Part shown: in pieces, positions 16,613 to 23,023 of the stretch
Numbering within the stretch: the stretch's first letter is position 1
Layout: each line of letters begins with the position of its first letter
From: Luedemannella flava
Lineage (GTDB): Bacteria; Actinomycetota; Actinomycetes; Mycobacteriales; Micromonosporaceae
DNA length: 64,000 nt
Assembly (NCBI RefSeq): GCF_039528515.1
Contig: NZ_BAAALT010000039.1
Span: 1-64,000, forward strand
Direction: 5' to 3'
Notes under the pieces: model-generated
Databases searched by the model: none
Seen by the model: the letters and a program-made list of their open reading frames with translations, nothing else
Told to the model about the DNA's origin: nothing
Position numbers and translations under genes: made by a program

Positions 16613-16664
16613 TGGCATAGATTGGCATAGGAACTTGGACCGAATGGTATGCCAATCCATGCCA
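16613..16664. promoter_or_regulatory. 17-base near-perfect inverted repeat with TTGGCATA half-sites
   Basis: TGGCATAGATTGGCATA at 16613-16629 and TATGCCAATCCATGCCA at 16648-16664 match as inverted repeats at 16 of 17 positions, with an 18-base spacer. Each arm holds two tandem half-sites. The same TATGCCAA core recurs upstream of the XRE gene at 19117 and 19200. It sits between the MFS gene and the small cysteine-rich genes, so it is probably an operator for the latter. A terminator role is less likely because the sequence is not GC-rich. Confidence 0.6.
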
Positions 16665-16708
16665 CCGGGCAAGGGTGACATCCTGTTGTGTAGCGAGGAT
16701 TGGCTGTC

Positions 16709-17962
16709 CTAATGCGACATTGAATCGGTGCTGCTCGTTGTCCGGGTCCAAAGCGCCGGACCGGCCAGGAGCGCTACCGCCAGCAGAGCAGCTCCGGCGA
16801 CAAAGAGCGGTGCCCTGAGGCCGTACGCCGTCGCCACCACGCCGCCGATGAGCGCGCCGACCGGCGAGGCCGAGTTCACCAGTGTGCGGAACGCGGCGTT
16901 GACCCGGCTGAGCAACTCTGCCGGGGCAAGAGACTGGCGCAGGCCCACGTTCGTCACCGTGGTCATGGTCTGAGCGGCACCAATCACGGCCAAGAGCGGC
17001 GCGGCCAGCCAGGCGTTCGCCGTCAGGGCAATGAGCGGCCAGGCGAGGCCATGGGCCAGGGCGAGCAACAGAATCGTCCGAGACGGCCCGAGCCGCCGGT
17101 TGAACCACCCCGTGACCGGGCTACCGAGAACGCCGCCAACCGCATAGGCGGAGATGAGCAGGCCGAAGCCGGCCGCCGCGACGTCCAGGCCGTGTTCGTC
17201 AGTGGCGAGGAGAACGAACGTCGCCCAGGCCGCGTTGTACGCCAAGTTGCCGGCCGACGCGATGACCGCCGACAGTCGCAGCTGCGCGTGCAGCGCGAGC
17301 CACCGGATGCCGGACCAGACGGCCCGGAGGATGGCCGGCCGCTCGCCAGTGCTGGGCGTACGCAGCTCGGCCGGTATGCGGGAGAGCGCGGCACCAGAAA
17401 TGAGGAACGACACCGCGTCCGCCGCGAATGGCAGCCAGGGCGTAACGGCGTACCCGAGCGACCCGAGCGGCGGCCCGATGAGTTGCTTGCCCGCGTTCTC
17501 CGCGCTGTAGATGCGGCCGTTAGCTCGGTCGAGCACTGGGCCGTCGCGGCCAACCAGCTCGGGCACCACGGCGTGGACCGCACCGTCATGGAAGACCTGG
17601 CCGAGCACCATGCCGAACGCCGCCATTGCCAGCAGCGGGATGGTGGCCTGGCCGGTCGCCACGAGGACCGCGAGCGTCCCAACCCCGGCCGCGCGCAGGA
17701 AGTCAGCCGTAAGCATGACGGTGCGGAACCGCCAGCGATCCAGGAGCGCGCCAGCGAACGGCTGGACCAACACCCACGGCAGATACATCGCAGCGGTCAC
17801 GGCGGCCACCGCGGTCGGGTCCCGCGTAATGGTGGCAGCGGCCAGAGGAACAGCGGCGAGAAAAGCGCCATCGCCCAGAGACGAGACACCGACCGCAGTC
17901 CAGAGCCGAACCAGCCCGGCCGGCATCGCCGCCCGGGCTGGTTCGGCGTTGGTGGTTGTCAC
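16709..17962 (-). CDS. MFS efflux-type transporter
   Basis: Major facilitator superfamily transporter of about 417 residues with roughly 12 hydrophobic segments. Visible traits are LWTAVGVSSLGDGAFLAAVPLAA, the loop LDRWRFRTVMLTADFLRA (motif-A-like) and LVNSASPVGALIGGVVATAYG. Members of this MFS_3-like group usually export drugs or small metabolites. I placed the start at GTG 17962, two bases after the DUF397 stop; the frame is open to 18010. Its position inside an XRE/DUF397 module suggests shared control. Confidence 0.85.
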   Translation of the reverse strand: MTTTNAEPARAAMPAGLVRLWTAVGVSSLGDGAFLAAVPLAAATITRDPTAVAAVTAAMYLPWVLVQPFAGALLDRWRFRTVMLTADFLRAAGVGTLAVLVATGQATIPLLAMAAFGMVLGQVFHDGAVHAVVPELVGRDGPVLDRANGRIYSAENAGKQLIGPPLGSLGYAVTPWLPFAADAVSFLISGAALSRIPAELRTPSTGERPAILRAVWSGIRWLALHAQLRLSAVIASAGNLAYNAAWATFVLLATDEHGLDVAAAGFGLLISAYAVGGVLGSPVTGWFNRRLGPSRTILLLALAHGLAWPLIALTANAWLAAPLLAVIGAAQTMTTVTNVGLRQSLAPAELLSRVNAAFRTLVNSASPVGALIGGVVATAYGLRAPLFVAGAALLAVALLAGPALWTRTTSSTDSMSH

Positions 17963-17964
17963 GG

Positions 17965-18180
17965 CTAGCTGAGCTTGCCGCTGGCCAAGCCGTCCTTGAA
18001 GGCGGTCCACTCCTGGGGCGTGAACCGGAGGACCGGTCCCGTCCCCTGATCCTTGGAGTCGCGGACTCCGACCCAGCCTTCCGGGCCGTGGGCGATCTGG
18101 ACGCAGCTGCCTTCACCTGTGTTGTCACGCCATTCGGTGAACAACTCAACGGGCGGCGGGTTGAACCGGGGGTACTGCAT
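17965..18180 (-). CDS. DUF397 domain protein (second copy)
   Basis: DUF397 protein of 71 residues: FTEWRDNTGEGSCVQIA, VGVRDSKDQGTGPVLRFTP and WTAFKDGLASGK match the family. ATG 18180 is chosen because AAGGAG lies just upstream; an in-frame upstream codon at 18195 lacks such a site. It follows the XRE gene by about 50 bases and precedes the MFS gene by 2 bases. Confidence 0.9.
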   Translation of the reverse strand: MQYPRFNPPPVELFTEWRDNTGEGSCVQIAHGPEGWVGVRDSKDQGTGPVLRFTPQEWTAFKDGLASGKLS

Positions 18181-18229
18181 AGGTGCTCCTTCCACGAAGT
18201 AACAAGCCCCGGACCGCCGTGGTCCGAGG

Positions 18230-19084
18230 CTAGGGCGTCGTTATGAGGGAGGAGATGAGGTCACGCGACTTGTCGGGCGGGAGGGCGGCGGCGACCATGC
18301 GGGACCAAGAGGCTTCGAAGTCGGCGCACTCGTCCGCGCCTACGAATGTCAGCTCGGCGGCGGGCGTCTCGACCAGGACCATGGGCGGCTCGTCCTCGTC
18401 GTTCCAGTCCACCATGAAGAAGCCGCACTGCGGCAAGGCCGCCATGGGCGTGCCGCTCGGGATGACCTGGACCGTCATGGTGCCCACGGCCGTACCGGCC
18501 AGCAGGTTGGCGAGGCTCTCCGTGGTCGCCGCCGGGCCAGCCGACGACACCCAGCGAAGCGCGGCCTCGGTCAGGACGACGTGATACGGCGTCGCGCCAG
18601 CCGTACGGAGGCGTTCACCGCGCTGGAGCCGGGCCGTGACCGCGGCCTCTACATCCGTCAGTCGGCCGAAGTTGGCTGCCTCGATGCAGGCCCGGGCGTA
18701 CTCGGCCGAGTGGAACGGCCCGGTGATGAGCGTCGGATGGAACTGCCTGAGCTGCCGGGCGTTGCCGTCGATGTCGATGAGCTCGCGCTGGCGGATCTCC
18801 AGGCTGCCTCGGTGCAGGTCGCGGATTGCCGTAACGCCGTGCTCGATGGCTTCCGCCAGGGCCATGACGCGGGCGCGGTCTTCAGTGCTCGCCTGACACG
18901 CGTCGAGCCAGGCCCCGATGTCGGCGAGCGACGGCCAGCGCTCCGCCGTCTCGACCCGGCTAACCGTGGACTGGTTGACGTTGATGAGACGAGCAAGTTG
19001 CGGCCCCGACAGGCCGGCACGGCTGCGGATGACACGCAGCACGCTGCCCAACCGACGCCGCAGCCCTTTGGCCCGTTGGTCCAC
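18230..19084 (-). CDS. XRE-family regulator with DUF5753 (second copy)
   Basis: Regulator of 284 residues. XRE HTH at about residues 14-65 (SVLRVIRSRAGLSGPQLARL, NQSTVSRVETAERWPS) and a DUF5753 C-terminal domain (FHPTLITGPFHSAEYAR, IPSGTPMAALPQCGFFMVDW). It heads the 19084-15669 gene string. Two TATGCCAA motifs lie in its 5-prime region, the same core as in the inverted repeat at 16613-16664, so it may bind both places. Confidence 0.9.
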   Translation of the reverse strand: MDQRAKGLRRRLGSVLRVIRSRAGLSGPQLARLINVNQSTVSRVETAERWPSLADIGAWLDACQASTEDRARVMALAEAIEHGVTAIRDLHRGSLEIRQRELIDIDGNARQLRQFHPTLITGPFHSAEYARACIEAANFGRLTDVEAAVTARLQRGERLRTAGATPYHVVLTEAALRWVSSAGPAATTESLANLLAGTAVGTMTVQVIPSGTPMAALPQCGFFMVDWNDEDEPPMVLVETPAAELTFVGADECADFEASWSRMVAAALPPDKSRDLISSLITTP

Positions 19085-19116
19085 CGAACCTCATCTCCAC
19101 GCACCTGGAGCGAGGC

Positions 19117-19207
19117 TATGCCAAGCTATGCAATCTAGCAATGCGGCGCGGCTGTGAAGTTATGCGCGCATCCGCACGTATAGCGAACGATCAGCCATAT
19201 ATGCCAA
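19117..19207. promoter_or_regulatory. XRE promoter region with two TATGCCAA motifs
   Basis: TATGCCAA occurs at 19117-19124 and 19200-19207, within the AT-richer region upstream of the XRE gene. The first is followed by related AGCTATGC and AGCAATGC elements. The same octamer forms the arms of the inverted repeat at 16613-16664, about 2.5 kb downstream in the same gene string. The rest of 19085-19329 contains no supported gene. Confidence 0.45.
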
Positions 19208-19329
19208 GAACTTCCACTTCCCCGAGTTTCAATGCTATAGCCACATTCGCCCATATAGGGGGCGACGAGTAACCGAACACCTGAAAGCACCGCGTCGGGG
19301 GCCACCGTTCGGACACATGGGCGTGCCTA

Positions 19330-19364
19330 CTACAGAACAAGGACGAGTCGTCCTTGTTCCGTAG
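19330..19364 (-). terminator. Long palindrome, probable terminator of the 19463-20665 gene
   Basis: GAACAAGGACGA at 19335-19346 and TCGTCCTTGTTC at 19348-19359 are a perfect 12-base inverted repeat around a single G, extended by CTAC/GTAG beyond one mismatch. It lies about 100 bases past the stop of the minus-strand gene and before the XRE promoter. The very short loop is also compatible with an operator, so the terminator call is tentative. Confidence 0.45.
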
Positions 19365-19462
19365 GTCCTATTTAACTTCCGCCCACGACATTTCTCCTTT
19401 AAGTTGTGTATTGCCTCTAGGTTACGCCGTTTCTGAAGCGACAGTCAACGGCAAAGAGCCAA

Positions 19463-20665
19463 TTACCAAGTCCAGTCAATGCCGTACGAAAGCCCTTTGC
19501 GCAATCCATGCCATTCCGCATGAACGTATCGAGAACCATCGTGTGTCCGAGCGTCTTGACGTCTACTGGACTCGATCTGAGTATGAAAGTGAGTAAGATC
19601 TCCATAGGACCACCACGCAGATGGACGAGCCGACGCTGAAAATTCGATCGCCACCGTAAGTTTGCCCAGATCATAGTCTGGTGTTGAGCTAACCCACGGG
19701 CGACATTCCGTAGACGACTCAACCCCTACCCTGTAGGTGAACGTAAACTGTTCACCACGAACGAGCGACTTGGTTAGGCGGAGAACGCATAGATATCTTC
19801 CGTTTAACCAAGATTCACTCGCCACCTCGCAACCCCACTCTGGCTGCAGCTTCATTGTTCCTTCGCGTTGGTCGGAGTAGTACACGTAGTGTGTCAGAAA
19901 CAAGTGATCGCCCGGGACAAGGCACCTAATCCGTCGTTCTACTGCTAGATCCGTAATGATCCTTTCCGAGTTAATTCTGTACCTGTTACTTACCAACTCA
20001 AGGATGAATGGATCTGCGGAGCCCCGATTCCGGCTGCCGCGTAGGTCGAGTCCGCGTTCGTTCGAAGCCGTTGCATGATCGAGCACCCGTTGCGCCACTT
20101 GAGCGATCGCCTTCTTTGACCATCGATCAAAGCTACTTAGTGAGCCTTTCGCATGTCTCGTTTTTGCCTGCAAATCTTCAAGATAGGCAACTTCGCGCTT
20201 TTCTCGACTGTCTTGAAAATAAGTTAGAGCAAACTGCGCCAGGAGAAGGCATCTATCTCGTTCATGCAAATCGTTGATGGCGGTATGCAGGAGATCCCGC
20301 GAGGCAGCTGCATCGTCCGCTGAATCAGAATGACCAGCAGTCCGCCAAACATGCCCGAGCGACATCAACGTCGGTTGTTCGGCAATCCGCGGCAGAGTTG
20401 CTCCTTGCTCGTTTCGCAGCTCTCCAAGCTCTTTGGTCAGTTCTTCGACGAACTGTGTTTGGGTCGTGTTTGACCCTTCGCTGAACCCGTCCTGGGCTGA
20501 TGACACTGAAGTGATGCTAGACGAACTCAAGCTGGACACCCTTTCGCTTTCGATTGCCAGATGATCCCTTCGTGCTCTCCTGTTCCGCGAGCAGCCCGGA
20601 CAGAATCCTTCAATAGGGCCGCCTTCCAGACGCAATGTGATCAACAAGGCCTGCGGCTTATGCAA
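19463..20665 (-). CDS. Hypothetical protein of lower-GC composition, about 400 residues
   Basis: Not recognised. The N-terminus has a short cysteine pair (FCPGCSRNRRARRDHL) and a serine-rich linker; the middle is helical; the C-terminal half (about 225-370) alternates strands, with RRIRCLVPGDHLFLTHYVYY, GCEVASESWLNGRYLCVLRL and RGEQFTFTYRVGVE. This last part resembles an unnamed beta-rich domain that recurs in actinobacterial regulators. The gene is visibly less GC-rich and uses more A/T-ending codons than its neighbours, a sign of recent transfer. TTG start is a guess; there is no strong ribosome site. Confidence 0.55.
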   Translation of the reverse strand: MHKPQALLITLRLEGGPIEGFCPGCSRNRRARRDHLAIESERVSSLSSSSITSVSSAQDGFSEGSNTTQTQFVEELTKELGELRNEQGATLPRIAEQPTLMSLGHVWRTAGHSDSADDAAASRDLLHTAINDLHERDRCLLLAQFALTYFQDSREKREVAYLEDLQAKTRHAKGSLSSFDRWSKKAIAQVAQRVLDHATASNERGLDLRGSRNRGSADPFILELVSNRYRINSERIITDLAVERRIRCLVPGDHLFLTHYVYYSDQREGTMKLQPEWGCEVASESWLNGRYLCVLRLTKSLVRGEQFTFTYRVGVESSTECRPWVSSTPDYDLGKLTVAIEFSASARPSAWWSYGDLTHFHTQIESSRRQDARTHDGSRYVHAEWHGLRKGLSYGIDWTW

Positions 20666-20787
20666 AAGCTGTTGTGAAGCTCAATTGGAGCATCCCGCGT
20701 ATAGAACCGCTAGCCATCTAGAAACGATCTTTAATCACGGAGCTAAGAAGCGACTAGCGGCCCTACAACTCGTGAGAGGAGACCGGT

Positions 20788-21081
20788 ATGTCAGACGTCG
20801 TACCCCGCCTCGGTGACGCCCTTGTGGCATTACGAGGCGATCAAGGACGCGTACCCCGAGACGTCGTCCGAGCAGTTCAACAGGAGCATGGCCGTGGCCT
20901 GGTCCAGGCTGCACGGGTGGATGCTGCGGCGCACGTCACGCGGGTAGCCCTTACCAATGTCGCCATGCTCAGCGCGGACGAAGCCAGCTTCTCTCGGCTC
21001 GCTCCGCATGGCGCTGCGCGCTACCAGGCCATCGTGGACGCGTACGCGATCTACGCCGCTGGCGAGGTAGCGCGGTCGTGA
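20788..21081 (+). CDS. Small element-encoded protein, 97 residues
   Basis: Small protein of a kind repeatedly found at the start of transfer operons of actinomycete integrative elements: MSDVVPRLGDALVALRGDQG then ALTNVAMLSADEASFSRLAP and YQAIVDAYAIYAAGEVAR. Function unknown. ATG start with AGAGGAGA about 8 bases upstream. It opens a chain of genes with 4-base overlaps and is the leftmost gene I assign to the mobile element. Confidence 0.75.
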   Translation: MSDVVPRLGDALVALRGDQGRVPRDVVRAVQQEHGRGLVQAARVDAAAHVTRVALTNVAMLSADEASFSRLAPHGAARYQAIVDAYAIYAAGEVARS

Positions 21082-21311
21082 TCGCCTTCGTAATCGCAGC
21101 GGTTGCCGCGCTACTGCTGGCAGGACTCATCGGCTTCGCCGTGCGCCTCGAAGTAGATGAGGCGGAGTTGCGGGACTTGGAGGAACGCGAAGCCAAGCTG
21201 CAAGCCGAGTGGGACGCCTTTCACCAGGCCAAGCGCCTGAACGAGGCATTCTGGCAGGCCAGGACCGCTCTGCGGATCGAGGCGCTGCGTCAGGATCGGG
21301 CCGTGCGATGA
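21078..21311 (+). CDS. Small membrane protein with coiled-coil tail
   Basis: A 77-residue protein: one N-terminal membrane helix (FVIAAVAALLLAGLIGFAV) followed by a charged, heptad-like helix (VDEAELRDLEEREAKLQAEW). GTG start overlaps the previous stop (GTGA). Spread-like small membrane proteins are usual in actinomycete conjugative elements; no closer assignment is possible. Confidence 0.7.
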   Translation: MIAFVIAAVAALLLAGLIGFAVRLEVDEAELRDLEEREAKLQAEWDAFHQAKRLNEAFWQARTALRIEALRQDRAVR

Positions 21312-21445
21312 ACGTTAGCCCAGCGTGGCTGGTCTTCATCGGATTCGCCATCGCGATCGGAGCGTTCGTTACTGGGCGGCTCTTCCAGTGGGTCCGTGAT
21401 GCCCGCAGCGCCATGGGCAGACCCCACGATCGGAACCGCAGATGA
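21308..21445 (+). CDS. Very small membrane protein, 45 residues
   Basis: Begins MNVSPAWLVFIGFAIAIG, one membrane helix, then a basic end. ATG overlaps the previous stop (ATGA) and its stop overlaps the next start (ATGA). The two-sided coupling and the consistent codon usage are the reasons to accept such a short gene. Confidence 0.6.
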   Translation: MNVSPAWLVFIGFAIAIGAFVTGRLFQWVRDARSAMGRPHDRNRR

Positions 21446-21624
21446 GCACCGGCCCCGGCGGGAGCTGGCAAGGCCGCGTCTTCGGCGCGGTCGTGCTGCT
21501 CCTCGCGGTGGCCATCGGGACGCGGGTGGCCGGGGAGCTTCTCCGGCCGCTCGTCCCTGGCCTCGTCGCCCTGGCCGTGCTCGGCGCCGTGTTCAGCCTG
21601 CTGTTCGGCCGCATGCGCGGGTGA
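21442..21624 (+). CDS. Small membrane protein, 60 residues
   Basis: Two hydrophobic stretches (VFGAVVLLLAVAIGTRVAG and LVPGLVALAVLGAVFSLLF) separated by RP-containing turns. ATG start in an ATGA overlap with the previous gene. Probably part of the spread/transfer set of the element; function unknown. Confidence 0.65.
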   Translation: MSTGPGGSWQGRVFGAVVLLLAVAIGTRVAGELLRPLVPGLVALAVLGAVFSLLFGRMRG

Positions 21625-21671
21625 CGGCGTGGCGGAAAAGAAGATCTATAACCAACCTATCAAGGAGGTCG

Positions 21672-21842
21672 ATGTGGCTGTCCCGACGAACCCGAATTGT
21701 CATGGTCGGCAAGCGCCGCGAGGCGTACGAGCGCGAGAACCGCGCGCGTGAGCTACGAGAGCTGGCCCGTCGGCTGAAGCGCGAACAGTACGAGAAGGAG
21801 GCGGCCGAGGTACCACCTCACGCCGACTCGTCGAACGAGTAG
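21672..21842 (+). CDS. Small basic helical protein, 56 residues
   Basis: Highly charged helix, KRREAYERENRARELRELAR and KREQYEKEA, with no membrane segment. AAGGAGGT at 21662-21669 supports ATG 21672, though the spacing is short; ATG ten codons later is an alternative. Lies in the transfer operon of the element. Confidence 0.55.
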   Translation: MWLSRRTRIVMVGKRREAYERENRARELRELARRLKREQYEKEAAEVPPHADSSNE

Positions 21843-21907
21843 CAGAGCGACCGGGGCGCGGTGTGCGCCCCGGTCAACCAACTTCAAGAAGGAGGCTGAC
21901 AGGAACC

Positions 21908-21970
21908 TTGCCCAAGCAGTACCGCACGATCCCGGCTGACACGCCCCAGGAGCCGGATCGCCTTGGTTAG
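21908..21970 (+). CDS. Possible 20-residue leader ORF
   Basis: TTG at 21908, about 12 bases after AAGGAGG, opens a frame MPKQYRTIPADTPQEPDRLG that ends with a TAG overlapping the start of the DUF2637 gene. The chance of an accident is real; it is listed because the better ribosome site is here and not directly before the DUF2637 start, so it may act in translational coupling. Confidence 0.25.
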   Translation: MPKQYRTIPADTPQEPDRLG

Positions 21971-22679
21971 TCCGGACGAACGACCGAGCAAGGATGGTTG
22001 GGTCGGCCTGGGCCTCGCGGTCTCCGCGATCTCGGCCGCCACTTCGAGCTTCGACGGCCTTCGATCGCTAGCCGTCGCCGCCGGCTGGCCGCTCTGGCAA
22101 GCCCCGCTCCTGCCGCTGGCCGTCGATTCCTTCGCGCTCGCGGCCGTGCGCGTGTGGTTGTCGGGCCGGACTCGGTCCCAGCGGGCGGAGGGCTTCGCCC
22201 GAGCGGCGAGCGTCGCGGCGGTCGCGCTGAGCCTGGCCGGTAACGCTGTCTGGCACTTGGTCGCGGCCGGGCTCGTGCCGGTCCGGTGGCCAGTGGTGCT
22301 CGCAGTCGGGGCGGTCCCGCCCGTGGTCCTCTTCCTTGTCGGGCATCTGGCCACCGCGCGGATGAAGGTCGACGAGCGGGACGGGGTCCGTACTCCGCCC
22401 TCGAGCGGCTCAAGTCAGCCACGCGCGTCGTCACAGTTCGCAGCCGCAGCCGGCTCAGTGCCGAGCGCGCCGAGACCACGGGCTCGATCGAGGCCGCCCC
22501 GGTCCACGCGATCTGAGGTCGAGATTCTTGCCGCCGCCCGTGACGCCGAAGCCGTGTACCGCGCGGCTCACGACGGCCGACCCATCTCCCGCGATGCCCT
22601 CCGGCAAGCCTTGCGGATTGGCGGGCCACGGGCGACGGAGCTCGTGAAGGTGCTGCGGTCGGAGCGCGCCGCCGGATGA
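21963..22679 (+). CDS. DUF2637 (Spd-like) membrane protein
   Basis: Protein of 238 residues with the DUF2637 layout typical of actinomycete integrative elements: four hydrophobic helices in the first half (GLGLAVSAISAATSSFDGL, LPLAVDSFALAAVRVWL, SVAAVALSLAGNAVWHLVAA, VVLAVGAVPPVVLFLVGHLA), then a Pro/Ser/Arg-rich linker and a C-terminal winged-helix-like end (GRPISRDALRQALRIGGPRA). Family members are linked to plasmid spread. TTG start is tentative. Its stop overlaps the next start as ATGA. Confidence 0.8.
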   Translation: MVSPDERPSKDGWVGLGLAVSAISAATSSFDGLRSLAVAAGWPLWQAPLLPLAVDSFALAAVRVWLSGRTRSQRAEGFARAASVAAVALSLAGNAVWHLVAAGLVPVRWPVVLAVGAVPPVVLFLVGHLATARMKVDERDGVRTPPSSGSSQPRASSQFAAAAGSVPSAPRPRARSRPPRSTRSEVEILAAARDAEAVYRAAHDGRPISRDALRQALRIGGPRATELVKVLRSERAAG

Positions 22680-23023
22680 GCTTGCTGAGTTCGCGCCTGG
22701 CGGAAACCACAAGATTTCGCGCCGCTTCAAGCCGAGATTTCGGCGGGGAGCCTCAAGATCGTGGACGCCTGTCCACATACAACGACCTTAGGGCCATACG
22801 ACAGCTGTGCAGAGCTGCAGGTATGTCGCCGGATGTCTACAGCGTGAAGAAGGAGGGTCGGAACGTGGGTCGAAGGATTCGAGTGGTTGGTGTCAGGAAG
22901 GAGCAGCCGGATGTGCGCCTCATCGTGCTGGCTCTCATGACGTTGGCGCGTGAACAGATCGAGCGAGAGCGGTCGCAGGCCAGGCCGAGTGCGTCCGGGC
23001 CGGAGGTAGATGAGCGTGCTTGA
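22676..23023 (+). CDS. Hypothetical protein, 115 residues
   Basis: Not recognised. Basic N-terminal half, then DLRAIRQLCRAAGMSPDVYS and a C-terminal helix LIVLALMTLAREQIERE. ATG in ATGA overlap with the DUF2637 gene; its end overlaps the coupling-protein gene by 14 bases. The position in the operon is the main evidence that it is real. Confidence 0.6.
   Translation: MSLLSSRLAETTRFRAASSRDFGGEPQDRGRLSTYNDLRAIRQLCRAAGMSPDVYSVKKEGRNVGRRIRVVGVRKEQPDVRLIVLALMTLAREQIERERSQARPSASGPEVDERA

Noticed and set aside
19354..19596. Plus-strand frame opposite the end of the 19463-20665 gene
   Set aside because: No ribosome site, no pattern, and it is antisense to a longer more plausible gene.
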